The position numbers and the translations under genes were made by a program. A DNA stretch of 64,000 nt from Algoriphagus marinus (GTDB lineage: Bacteria; Bacteroidota; Bacteroidia; Cytophagales; Cyclobacteriaceae): positions 1-64,000 of the forward strand of contig NZ_MSPQ01000010.1 in assembly GCF_001936475.1 (NCBI RefSeq). The letters are read 5' to 3'. This document shows positions 44,902 through 53,180 of the stretch, one piece after another. The notes below the pieces were generated by a model. It was given only the letters and a program-made list of their open reading frames with translations, was not told where the DNA came from and made no database searches. Position 1 is the stretch's first letter; the number at the start of each line of letters is the position of its first letter.

Positions 44902-45513
44902 TTATGTTAAAACTTTACTATTGACCCAATCAATTTCTTCTTTTCGAATCGTATGATCCGAGTCATCAAAAATCAGCGTTTTTACTTTCGCTCCCTTTTG
45001 AACCAGTAAGTCGGCAGAAAGTTTAATTCTTTCTAAAGGAACATGAAAATCTTGCTTGCTACTTCCGATAAAGATTGGAGTAGAGGAAAAATCTCCAGAA
45101 TATTTTTCTCTTTTCAATTCCGCTCCAATCAACCCTCCGGTGAATGCAATCACGCCTCCATATTTCTTAGCATGAAGCGCAGCAAATTCAAGTGAAAGGC
45201 AAGCCCCTTGCGAAAAACCGATAAAGTAGAGCTGCTCGGATTTGAAACCTTTAGCGTACAAGCCTTGGACAATTTCTTCCAACTGCTTGATTGCTTTGGA
45301 ATAAGCAGGTTCATTGCTTGCATCTGGGGCCATAAAGCTGTAAGGGTACCAGAAATTACCATCCGCCTCAGGAGCTAGTAGCGCAAAATCCGAAAGGTGA
45401 AGATGATCTTTGAGACCAAGAATTCCTGAGGCACTTGCCCCTCTTCCATGGATCAGAATTGCTACTTTTTTCGCTTGGTCGAGTGGCAAGCCTGCCGACA
45501 AAACTTTAGACAT
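44902..45513 (-). CDS. mhqD: Alpha/beta hydrolase, phospholipase/carboxylesterase type (MhqD-like)
   Basis: The start at 45513 (MSKVLSAG) overlaps the dioxygenase stop by 8 bp (ATGTCTAA). The fold carries VAILIHGRGASASG (oxyanion region), the nucleophile elbow GFSQG, and catalytic Asp/His in SKQDFHVP and DDSDHT. It resembles MhqD, the hydrolase paired with MhqO in Bacillus quinone-stress operons. The coupling to a ring-cleaving dioxygenase and nearby MarR gene supports that role. The natural substrate is uncertain. Confidence 0.82.
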   Translation of the reverse strand: MSKVLSAGLPLDQAKKVAILIHGRGASASGILGLKDHLHLSDFALLAPEADGNFWYPYSFMAPDASNEPAYSKAIKQLEEIVQGLYAKGFKSEQLYFIGFSQGACLSLEFAALHAKKYGGVIAFTGGLIGAELKREKYSGDFSSTPIFIGSSKQDFHVPLERIKLSADLLVQKGAKVKTLIFDDSDHTIRKEEIDWVNSKVLT

Positions 45514-46456
45514 ATTTTTCAGGATATAATACAACTGGCGCAAGTCCTTTAGTGATCTGTGCTCTGCTAGGTTCTGCCCATTCAGGCAATTTCAATAACT
45601 CACCCAAATGAGCTTCCTCTTCATCAATCGCAAAGCCTGGCTCGTCGGTAGCGATTTCAAATAAAACTCCACCCGGCTCGCGAAAATAAATAGACATAAA
45701 ATAATTTCGATCCTTTACCTCTGTGACTTGGTATCCATTATTCATCAAGATTTTTTGAATCTCAAGTTGAGTAGTGGTATTGGCTGTCCGGAATGCAATA
45801 TGATGCACGGTTCCTGCGCTTTGTTGACCTCGATTTCCGCTATGATTGACCAGAATATCTACGATATCTCCCGGCTTACCCTGAGTTCCATATCTAAATC
45901 TTCCATTTTCCTCCCCAATGAATCGATAATCCATGTGATTAGTGAGGAGCTGAGCAGTGAGTTCTTTGCTTCGCAAATTTAAAGTTGCACCATAAAACCC
46001 ACGAATGGCATGGGAAACAGGAATCTGTCCATAAGACCAACCCTCCCGATCATCTTGATCATTGGCGATGAGCTCTATTCCCATCCCATCATGATCTTCG
46101 AAACGAATTAACTTATCTCCAAATCGAGTCAACACATCAGAAACTTTGACATCAAATCGCTCTAATCTAGCTTTCCAATAATCCAGAGAATCAGCAGCAA
46201 TAGAAAAAGCAGTATAAGTCAATTCCCCTGTTCCTTTAGTTCCTTTTCTGGCTCCAGTAAAAGGGAATGTCGTAAAGACGGTACCCGGTCTGCCTAGCTC
46301 ATCCCCAAAATAGAAATGATAGACATCCGGAGCATCAAAATTGATAGTCTTCTTTACCAATCTCAATCCCAAAATCCCAGTATAGAAATCAATATTCGCT
46401 TGGGGATTTCCTGCGATTGCAGTAATGTGGTGGATTCCTGTGATTAATGGTTTCAT
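45506..46456 (-). CDS. mhqO: Ring-cleaving dioxygenase, VOC family (MhqO-like)
   Basis: This 316-residue protein consists of two vicinal-oxygen-chelate halves. The first has ITGIHHITAIAGNPQANIDFYTGILG and the second GTVHHIAFRTANTT, with metal ligands in the HH pairs and a Glu in PGGVLFEIATDEPGF. This matches MhqO/YkcA-type hydroquinone dioxygenases, which open quinol rings. The gene is followed by the overlapping esterase and is preceded by its own upstream terminator, so it may have a separate promoter. Confidence 0.88.
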   Translation of the reverse strand: MKPLITGIHHITAIAGNPQANIDFYTGILGLRLVKKTINFDAPDVYHFYFGDELGRPGTVFTTFPFTGARKGTKGTGELTYTAFSIAADSLDYWKARLERFDVKVSDVLTRFGDKLIRFEDHDGMGIELIANDQDDREGWSYGQIPVSHAIRGFYGATLNLRSKELTAQLLTNHMDYRFIGEENGRFRYGTQGKPGDIVDILVNHSGNRGQQSAGTVHHIAFRTANTTTQLEIQKILMNNGYQVTEVKDRNYFMSIYFREPGGVLFEIATDEPGFAIDEEEAHLGELLKLPEWAEPSRAQITKGLAPVVLYPEKYV

Positions 46457-46475
46457 TTATTTTCCTTTCTTTTTG

Positions 46476-46503
46476 AAAAAAAAGCTGCCATTGAGGCAGC
46501 TTT
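46476..46503 (-). terminator. Terminator between yceI and mhqO
   Basis: An AAAGCTGCC/GGCAGCTTT stem with a 5 nt loop is followed on the minus strand by eight T residues (46476-46483). It lies directly after the yceI stop, so the yceI transcript probably ends here and mhqO-mhqD is transcribed separately or by read-through. Confidence 0.85.
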
Positions 46504-46507
46504 TAGA

Positions 46508-47062
46508 TTAAGAATTTTCCTCTACTAATTCCGCTTCTTGTTGTTTTACCAACTGCACATTCAAGTGCAATCTTACTTGATCGCTCACTACCACACTACC
46601 TGCTTCAGTGATTGCTGACCAAGATAATCCGAAATCTTTTCTATTTACTTTACCGTCGATTTCAAATCCTGCCTTAGTCTGACCATATGGATCGCCAGCT
46701 ACACCACCGAAATCTACATCCAACTCAACCGCTTTAGTGGTTCCTCTCATAGTTAGATCTCCTACCAATTTATAATCTCCACCTTCATTGGTGATCACTC
46801 CAGAGAAAGTCAGATTTGGGTGATTAGCAGCATCAAAGAAGTCACCTGATTTCAAGTGATTATCACGATCAGCTTGGTTTGTGTCGATGCTGTCTATTGC
46901 TGCAGAAAAATTCACTTTAGCTCCTGCAAAATCATCAGATGTGCTTTCTGCACTTCCTTCAAATTTTCTGAAAAAACCAGTCACTGTAGAGATTACCAGG
47001 TGCTTCACTTTGAAAGATACTTCAGAGTGAGTTGGGTCGATAGTCCATTTTGTTGTGCTCAT
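46508..47062 (-). CDS. YceI family protein
   Basis: This 184-residue lipocalin-like beta-barrel has the family start TKWTIDPTHSEVSFKVKHL and internal FSGVITNEGGDYKLVGDLTMRGTTKAV. YceI proteins bind isoprenoid lipids such as polyisoprenoid quinones. No signal peptide is present, so this is a cytoplasmic form. Its place behind a MarR regulator and before quinone-detoxifying enzymes fits a quinone or electrophile stress role, which is inference. Confidence 0.92.
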   Translation of the reverse strand: MSTTKWTIDPTHSEVSFKVKHLVISTVTGFFRKFEGSAESTSDDFAGAKVNFSAAIDSIDTNQADRDNHLKSGDFFDAANHPNLTFSGVITNEGGDYKLVGDLTMRGTTKAVELDVDFGGVAGDPYGQTKAGFEIDGKVNRKDFGLSWSAITEAGSVVVSDQVRLHLNVQLVKQQEAELVEENS

Positions 47063-47140
47063 AATTGTGTTTGTTTTTTTGTTATTAGTTTATTATTTGT
47101 TTCAACATTTGTTGTCTATACATTTATTACGGTAAAAAAT

Positions 47141-47593
47141 TTAACCTCTCATTTTATCCAGTAGATCGTTCAGCTGATTTACTTCATCTAGTTCAAGGTT
47201 AATAAATTGCTTATTAGCTCTTTCCACTTCTTGCTGAACCAGATTGAGTAAGTTTAAACCGTCCTCGGTAATCATAACATCTACTTGCCTACGATCATTT
47301 GGACACTCTTCTCTTTTGACAAGCCCCTTCTGTTTTAATTTTTCAATCAGCCTACTTGCATTTGACATTTTATTCAACATTCGATCTTGAATAGAAGAAA
47401 CCGTTGTAGGAACACCATTTTGCCCTCTGAGAATTCGGAGCACATTGTATTGCTCAGGCGAGATTCCATGAGGTTTAAAGAAAGCATGCTGGGAAGTCAC
47501 CAAATAGCTGCTGGTATAGAGTAAGTTCACCACGACTTTATTGTAGGGGTCCTTGAATACTTTTTGCTGAATGGCATCTTCTATTTTGCCCAT
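47141..47593 (-). CDS. MarR family transcriptional regulator
   Basis: This 150-residue winged-helix protein has the family recognition region VSSIQDRMLNKMSNASRLIEKLKQKGLVKREECPNDRRQVDV (residues ~66-107), with the DRR wing. It resembles MhqR-type redox or quinone-sensing repressors in context. It heads the marR-yceI-mhqO-mhqD cluster. A palindromic site lies just upstream of its own start, suggesting autoregulation. Confidence 0.9.
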   Translation of the reverse strand: MGKIEDAIQQKVFKDPYNKVVVNLLYTSSYLVTSQHAFFKPHGISPEQYNVLRILRGQNGVPTTVSSIQDRMLNKMSNASRLIEKLKQKGLVKREECPNDRRQVDVMITEDGLNLLNLVQQEVERANKQFINLELDEVNQLNDLLDKMRG

Positions 47594-47613
47594 GATATTT
47601 GTAATTGTATTTA

Positions 47614-47628
47614 ATGTATATACATGTA
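47614..47628. promoter_or_regulatory. Candidate MarR operator
   Basis: A perfect 12 bp palindrome ATGTATATACAT overlaps a second, TACATGTA, about 20 bp upstream of the MarR start. A related TGTATAGACA-like sequence lies upstream of yceI near 47113-47125. This is the pattern expected for a MarR dimer site but has not been tested. Confidence 0.45.
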
Positions 47629-47706
47629 AATGTATGAAAAGGTTTATTCTTATTGAGTTTTTTTTTAAAAAAACAGGAAAACCGTGAATCAGAACAAATT
47701 AGGCCC

Positions 47707-50607
47707 TTAAAATCTTATGAGATAGTCACTCAAATTATCCTTTCGCTCCAAATTAAGTTTCTTTCGAACCCGATATCTTCCAATTTCAACTCCCCTTACT
47801 GAGATGCCTAGCAGATTAGCAATTTCCTTTGTATTAAGGTTCATCCGAATGTACGCGGCAAACTTTATCTCCTGAGGGGTGAGTGTTGGGTACATTTCTT
47901 TTAGTCGGGTGATAAAATTACCATGTACCTGATCAAAATTTTCTGAAAACTGTTCCCATTGGTTTCCATTTTCAAGATCCCGCTCGATTGACTTAATCAA
48001 TCTGGAAAGCTGTGTATTCAATGCTTTACTTTTTTCTTCACTTGAAATGGTTTTCAGAGTACTTTTTATAGTTGCCAGAAGTTGATTCTTTTGAATTAAA
48101 TGCATCGCGGAAGATGTCAATTCTTGATTTTTATAATCTATTTCTGTCTGTAACTTTTCGTTTTTAAGTTTGATAATCTCTTGCTCGGCTCGTTGAGTTA
48201 AGTTCTCAAGTTCCATTTCTTTTTCACGCAAAACCAAACCTTGTTCTTTCTCCATTTTAACAGTACTGATTTTGTATCGGCGGTCCAACCATTTATAGGC
48301 AAGAAAAAGAGTAAAAAGAGTCCCGAAAAAGTAAAACAAGTAGGCAAAGACACTTCTATAAATAGGGGGTTTTATGGAGAAGGAATAACTCAATTCAGGA
48401 CTTATTTCATCAAATATATTTCTGGACCTTAATTGGAAGTCGTAATCTCCTTCTCTGAGATTAGTATATTCTTTCCTGTTTTCATAGGTCCAGTCAGACC
48501 AATTCTCCTCAAATCCATGCAGTCTATATTGATATTTTATCTCATCACCACTTTCAAAATGAGGTGAAATAAATTCAAAACGCATGGAGTTTTGAGCGAA
48601 TGGAAAACTTACTTCTTTTATTCGCTCAAAAACATCCCCATCAAAATCATGGCCCTGAAAAAGAATTGAATCTTTTTCCCCAAGATTGACGATTGATTTA
48701 AACAGAACTTTGGACTCTGAAACTCTTGAAAAATCAAGGTCTGGCGAATAATGTATAAATCCATTCTTCCCTCCGATGAGAATATTTTTCTCATCTAAAA
48801 CCATAACGTTAGCTAAATCGTCATTCCAAAAACTTTTGATTTTATTAAAACTCGAATAATCAAGTCTAAATCCGTCCACCGGATCAGTTTTCAATACTCC
48901 AAGCTTATCCCTTTCTATAAAATAAAGATTATTCAAGACATCACTTTCAATGTCAATAATCGTGGCTTCCTTTCCGAGTATATTAGAAAAGAGTTCGACA
49001 GGAATAAATTTATCTTCAATATCTGAATACTCAAAAAAACCACTATCCCCAGTGAATACTAACCTGTTAGCGATTTTAAAAACATTAATTAATATATCTC
49101 GCGGGAATCCGTTTTTACTATTGTAAAGCTTATAGCTTTCCACTTCAGTCTTTTCATCATTCAGACTGACTTTAAAAACTCCTTTATATCCATGTGAAAC
49201 CCACAGATTCTGTTCATCGAATTCAATTAGTCGAGAAGACTCATTAAACCCTTTTATTTTCCGGAGATATTTAACCCCACTTTGGGTTGATTCTAAAAGT
49301 GAAAGTCCGTCATATTTACCCTCAATAATAAGATTTTCATTACCCGGCATCTGCTTAAAAATCCAAGTTCCTTTTTGGTTTGAAATCTGCCGAACCTCTT
49401 TTTCTTTCACAAGAAAAGTCCCCGCATCGTGCCCCATCAACACATGACCATTGATTTGTTGGATGGTGTAAACTTGTCCTTCTGATCCTGGTAAAAATTG
49501 GAGCTTCCCATTCTCCAAAAGGTATAATCCAACATTGGTACCTAGATACAGTTTTTCATCTACTAAAAGAGAAGTATATCCAGCGCCCAATAAACCCATT
49601 CTATCATCTATAAATGAAAATGGAGAATTAAGATCAACTCGGGAAATCCCAATATTCAGAGCCAACCAAAGCCCCTCAAAACTATCTTCAAAAATATAGT
49701 TAATGGTTAAATCTGGAATCCCTGAGGATTTGTCCAGATGTAAGATTAATTCACCGGCCTCCGAAATAATGAAAAGGCCTGCATTCTGAGTGGCAAGAGC
49801 TATGGAGCCATTTCGAAGTCTAGTGCTGTAATTGATTAGATAATTATCCTTCCAAAAATCGCCTTTGAATTCAAAAGGCAAAACGGATCCATTATAAAGA
49901 AAAGCACCATTGTTAAAGGTTGTAATCAAAAGAGTCTCTTTATCAAAATTCAGAATATTTGAGATTCTCTTATCTATGAAAAAATCGCCATTTCTAACGG
50001 TGTCCAATTTTCCGTCTTTCAGTTGAACCAGACCTTTTTCAAATTCATATGAATAGAGCCTATTATCAACTTTGAAGGAGACATCAAGACGGGTTTCAGT
50101 CGGAATATATTCCAAATTACTTCCATCATAAATATAAATACCTTTAAACGTGCAGAAATAAATTTTGCCTTCGATTTCAAAGACCTTCCAAGTCTCATCA
50201 AAATCCCTTAGTGAATCAGGAAGACTATCTGCTATTGATACATACTCAAGTTCACCTGAAATATTCGCCCCTAGGTATCCGAAATCCGCTTGGCTACCCA
50301 AATAAATCTTGTTATCTTCTGCTTGGACAATTGATCTGACTTTGGTATCACTTCCAAAACGCCCCCAATATTTCCCGTCAAATTGCAATACCCCCATATT
50401 GTTTGCGACATAGATAAATCCGGATTTATCTTGAATAATGTCCCAATTCTGAATGCCTGCTTTGTAATCTTCAGGACTGTAATTGGTAATCATGGGTAGT
50501 CCTTGAAAGGCTTGCTTATTTTGAGCATTGATGCTCAATAAAGTGAGGACTTGTATACAAAAAAACAAATTGATTCCCCTGATCCATCTTTGTAAAATTA
50601 ATTTCAT
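47707..50607 (-). CDS. Membrane-spanning propeller/Y_Y_Y sensor with LuxR-type DNA-binding domain
   Basis: This 966-residue protein has a signal peptide, a large periplasmic double-propeller region with Reg_prop-like repeats (about 30-640), a Y_Y_Y domain (about 640-740, ..YQYRLHGFEENWSDW), one transmembrane helix (about 750-775), a coiled coil and a C-terminal LuxR/GerE helix-turn-helix (LTPQEIKFAAYIRMNLNTKE). No kinase or receiver domain is present, so it is a one-component transmembrane regulator related to hybrid two-component sugar sensors. It is divergent from the GH16 locus, which it probably controls. Confidence 0.85.
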   Translation of the reverse strand: MKLILQRWIRGINLFFCIQVLTLLSINAQNKQAFQGLPMITNYSPEDYKAGIQNWDIIQDKSGFIYVANNMGVLQFDGKYWGRFGSDTKVRSIVQAEDNKIYLGSQADFGYLGANISGELEYVSIADSLPDSLRDFDETWKVFEIEGKIYFCTFKGIYIYDGSNLEYIPTETRLDVSFKVDNRLYSYEFEKGLVQLKDGKLDTVRNGDFFIDKRISNILNFDKETLLITTFNNGAFLYNGSVLPFEFKGDFWKDNYLINYSTRLRNGSIALATQNAGLFIISEAGELILHLDKSSGIPDLTINYIFEDSFEGLWLALNIGISRVDLNSPFSFIDDRMGLLGAGYTSLLVDEKLYLGTNVGLYLLENGKLQFLPGSEGQVYTIQQINGHVLMGHDAGTFLVKEKEVRQISNQKGTWIFKQMPGNENLIIEGKYDGLSLLESTQSGVKYLRKIKGFNESSRLIEFDEQNLWVSHGYKGVFKVSLNDEKTEVESYKLYNSKNGFPRDILINVFKIANRLVFTGDSGFFEYSDIEDKFIPVELFSNILGKEATIIDIESDVLNNLYFIERDKLGVLKTDPVDGFRLDYSSFNKIKSFWNDDLANVMVLDEKNILIGGKNGFIHYSPDLDFSRVSESKVLFKSIVNLGEKDSILFQGHDFDGDVFERIKEVSFPFAQNSMRFEFISPHFESGDEIKYQYRLHGFEENWSDWTYENRKEYTNLREGDYDFQLRSRNIFDEISPELSYSFSIKPPIYRSVFAYLFYFFGTLFTLFLAYKWLDRRYKISTVKMEKEQGLVLREKEMELENLTQRAEQEIIKLKNEKLQTEIDYKNQELTSSAMHLIQKNQLLATIKSTLKTISSEEKSKALNTQLSRLIKSIERDLENGNQWEQFSENFDQVHGNFITRLKEMYPTLTPQEIKFAAYIRMNLNTKEIANLLGISVRGVEIGRYRVRKKLNLERKDNLSDYLIRF

Positions 50608-50616
50608 ACACTATCC

Positions 50617-50704
50617 TTTTGCGAAAAGACATTCGCGGTCTTGCGAAAGTCGAAATAATTTTAAACCCTGCTCAATTCTATTTAATAGAAGATAATTCGC
50701 AAAA
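50617..50704. promoter_or_regulatory. Repeated TTGCGAA motifs between regulator and GH16 locus
   Basis: TTTTGCGAAAA (50617-50627), TTGCGAAA (50641-50648) and, inverted, ATTCGCAAAA (50695-50704) lie in the ~200 bp divergent intergenic region, with a further ATTCGCGG between the first two. Spaced direct and inverted copies like this could be binding sites for the LuxR-type regulator. Confidence 0.4.
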
Positions 50705-50813
50705 TGATGAATTTTTGATGTATTAAAAAATTCCATCTGATGAAATCTTGTAGCATACTTAATTTTGTAATTTGAAAACTATATGGGCTTATTTGAAATA
50801 AAAAAATAAACCC

Positions 50814-52217
50814 ATGAAAAATTTAATTCAAAACGGATTACTACTGTTCTTTTCAGTAGTTATTATATCTGCTTGCGACAACGGTTTTGCAGATATTCCA
50901 ATTGTAGATACTGCCCCAAGTATCCAACTAGGAGCTGTCACAAGTGGAACCACCGAGGGCGAAGATTTTGTCATCAGTGTCACCCTTAAAGATGCTGTCG
51001 AAGGGAGTAAAATTAGTAGCCTCGGCGAACTTGACTATGTGATCACAAGTGGTGGTGCTTCAGTAGCTTCAGGAAAAGAAGTTTTGACCGGATGGACGCA
51101 GACTGTAACTATTCGAGTGGCTGGTGGTTTTTCTGCTGGTGATTACAATTTCGATGTTACTGCACGTGATTCAAATGGTAACTCAAACGTTGACAACCTT
51201 TCATTTACTGTGACACCTGCCAAACCTGCATTTGATATCACTGGGGTTTGGTCAGTGGAGCAAGTTCCAGGGTCATTAGCGGTAGGACCAGGTCCAGGCA
51301 CAGGAGATTTCTTCTCTATCAACGCTGGTCAGATTATTTCGAGAGCATGTTTTTATGATGATACGTATACATTCGAGGCAGACGGTACATTCAAGATCGA
51401 TATGGGTGATGCTACTTGGCTAGAATCTTGGCAAGGAGTTAGTCCAGATGCATGCGGGACTCCAATTGCGCCTTTTGACGGAAAGGGAAGTTATACCTAT
51501 ACTTATTCATCTACTAGTCTGACGCTTGTAGGAGTAGGCGCTCATGTTGGCTTAGCCAAAGTATTTAACAATGGGGAGCTTGCGGCCGGAGATACGCCAG
51601 CTAATCAAATCACTTACACTATTGCTGAGCAGTCTCAAACTGGTAATGTGAGAAGAATGACACTTCATATCCAAGTTAGCCCTGGAGCTTGGTGGACATT
51701 CAAGCTAGTTTCTGGAGCAGCATCTTCTACAGCGACCACTGTCGAGGGTAATTGGAAGATTGCACCAGAAGCAGGAGCGTTTATAGTGGGCGATGGTAAC
51801 CAAGTATTCTTCTCTAATCCATTAAGTGATGTAACAGGTAGAAATTGTTTGTTCGATGATGTTTACACTTTTGATGCCAATGGAGATTTTTCAATTGAAA
51901 TGGGTAACTCCACTTGGTTAGAATCTTGGCAAGGTGGAAGTCCAGACGGCAACTGTGGCACACCAGTAGCTCCACACGATGGAACAGGATCATACAGCTA
52001 TGAGCTTAATGGTAATAAATTAAAGCTAATCGGAACTGGGGCACATGTAGTGCTTCCTAAAGCAGTCAATGGTGGTGAACTCCCTGGTGTACCTGTACCG
52101 ACCGAGGTGACTTACGACGTACTAAGTCTTACTTCCGATGGAACTACCAAAAGAATGGTTCTTGAGATCAATGTAGGCGGATCAGTAAGGTGGACATTTA
52201 CTTTAGTATCAGCCTAA
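50814..52217 (+). CDS. Lipoprotein with tandem duplicated domain, putative glycan-binding
   Basis: The lipobox is IISACD (Cys about residue 21). An Ig/SusE-like N-terminal domain (about 35-140, IQLGAVTSGTTEGEDF) precedes two copies of a ~150-residue domain (about 143-300 and 310-467). Each copy carries YTFxADG-like, TWLESWQG, SPDxxCGTP and GAHV motifs and ends in WTFxLVS. It lies 64 bp before the GH16 gene on the same strand. By analogy with beta-glucan utilisation loci it may be a surface glucan-binding protein. No SusC/SusD pair is in the window. Confidence 0.75.
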   Translation: MKNLIQNGLLLFFSVVIISACDNGFADIPIVDTAPSIQLGAVTSGTTEGEDFVISVTLKDAVEGSKISSLGELDYVITSGGASVASGKEVLTGWTQTVTIRVAGGFSAGDYNFDVTARDSNGNSNVDNLSFTVTPAKPAFDITGVWSVEQVPGSLAVGPGPGTGDFFSINAGQIISRACFYDDTYTFEADGTFKIDMGDATWLESWQGVSPDACGTPIAPFDGKGSYTYTYSSTSLTLVGVGAHVGLAKVFNNGELAAGDTPANQITYTIAEQSQTGNVRRMTLHIQVSPGAWWTFKLVSGAASSTATTVEGNWKIAPEAGAFIVGDGNQVFFSNPLSDVTGRNCLFDDVYTFDANGDFSIEMGNSTWLESWQGGSPDGNCGTPVAPHDGTGSYSYELNGNKLKLIGTGAHVVLPKAVNGGELPGVPVPTEVTYDVLSLTSDGTTKRMVLEINVGGSVRWTFTLVSA

Positions 52218-52225
52218 TATTTTCA

Positions 52226-52260
52226 TAATACCCGCCTCCCTTAGTGTAGGCGGGTATTAT
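52226..52260 (+). terminator. Hairpin between the lipoprotein and GH16 genes
   Basis: An AATACCCGCCT/AGGCGGGTATT stem of 11 bp or more lies in the 64 bp spacer. Only a weak T-rich tail follows. It could attenuate GH16 expression or stabilise the upstream mRNA. Confidence 0.65.
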
Positions 52261-52280
52261 CATTTATAATCCCATTGATT

Positions 52281-53144
52281 ATGAAAAAAATAAAATTAAT
52301 TCTCTCTCTTTTTATACTTGGGTTAATTACAGCTTGTGGTGATGAAGAGAGTCCTAACACTCTTGGAGGCAGTTCTGCTAAAATCCCTATTCCGACGACA
52401 GGTTTCACTTCACCAAACTCGTATGGCGGAATGACCTTAGTGTGGGAGGATGACTTTAGCGGAAATAGTCTGAATACATCAAATTGGACTTTTGAGACTG
52501 GACGAGGACAAAATGGTTGGGGTAATAATGAACTTCAATTCTATCGAAGGGAAAATACTTCTCTACAAGATGGGAATCTGATTATTACGGCAAAAAAAGA
52601 ATCTTTTGAAGGAAGTGAATACACTTCTTCTCGATTGATTACCCTTAATAAACAACAATTTCGGTACGGAAGAATAGATATAAGAGCCGTTATGCCTAGG
52701 GGCCAAGGACTATGGCCTGCACTATGGATGCTCGGCTCAAATTTCAATACTGTTGGGTGGCCAGCATGTGGAGAAATCGATATCATGGAGATGATAGGTG
52801 GCCAAGGGAGAGAGAATACTGTTCACGGCACAGTCCACTGGGACAATAATGGCTCAAGAGCCCAATTCGGTGGTGAAAAAAAGCTGACAGCCGGAACGCT
52901 GGCAGATGAATTCCATGTTTATTCAATCAGTTGGGACGCTACGACTATTCGTTGGTTTATCGATGACAAACAATATCATGTCATAGATACTAGTCCAGCA
53001 GAACTAGATGAATTCAGAAGACAATTCTTCTTTATTTTCAACGTAGCTGTAGGAGGAGATTGGCCAGGATCACCAGATTCCAGTACAACTTTCCCACAGC
53101 ATATGATAGTTGACTATGTCAGGGTATTTCAGAATAATCCATAA
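52281..53144 (+). CDS. GH16 family beta-glucanase (laminarinase type), lipoprotein
   Basis: This 287-residue lipoprotein has lipobox GLITAC. The GH16 catalytic motif E-I-D-I-M-E has E165 (nucleophile), D167 and E170 (acid/base), with substrate-cleft motifs RGQGLWPALWMLG and FHVYSISWD. GH16 enzymes of this type cut beta-1,3- or mixed-linkage glucans such as laminarin. Start is ATG 52281; a TTG two codons earlier is unlikely. The gene ends in an 18 bp perfect hairpin. Confidence 0.93.
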   Translation: MKKIKLILSLFILGLITACGDEESPNTLGGSSAKIPIPTTGFTSPNSYGGMTLVWEDDFSGNSLNTSNWTFETGRGQNGWGNNELQFYRRENTSLQDGNLIITAKKESFEGSEYTSSRLITLNKQQFRYGRIDIRAVMPRGQGLWPALWMLGSNFNTVGWPACGEIDIMEMIGGQGRENTVHGTVHWDNNGSRAQFGGEKKLTAGTLADEFHVYSISWDATTIRWFIDDKQYHVIDTSPAELDEFRRQFFFIFNVAVGGDWPGSPDSSTTFPQHMIVDYVRVFQNNP

Positions 53145-53180
53145 AGTAAAAAAGCCTCTTGTGAGGCTTTTTTACTTTAT
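53141..53180. terminator. Bidirectional terminator with an 18 bp perfect stem
   Basis: ATAAAGTAAAAAAGCCTC pairs perfectly with its complement at 53163-53180 across a 4 nt loop, with long A/T arms serving both strands. The arms contain the stop codons of the two convergent genes. Confidence 0.92.
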
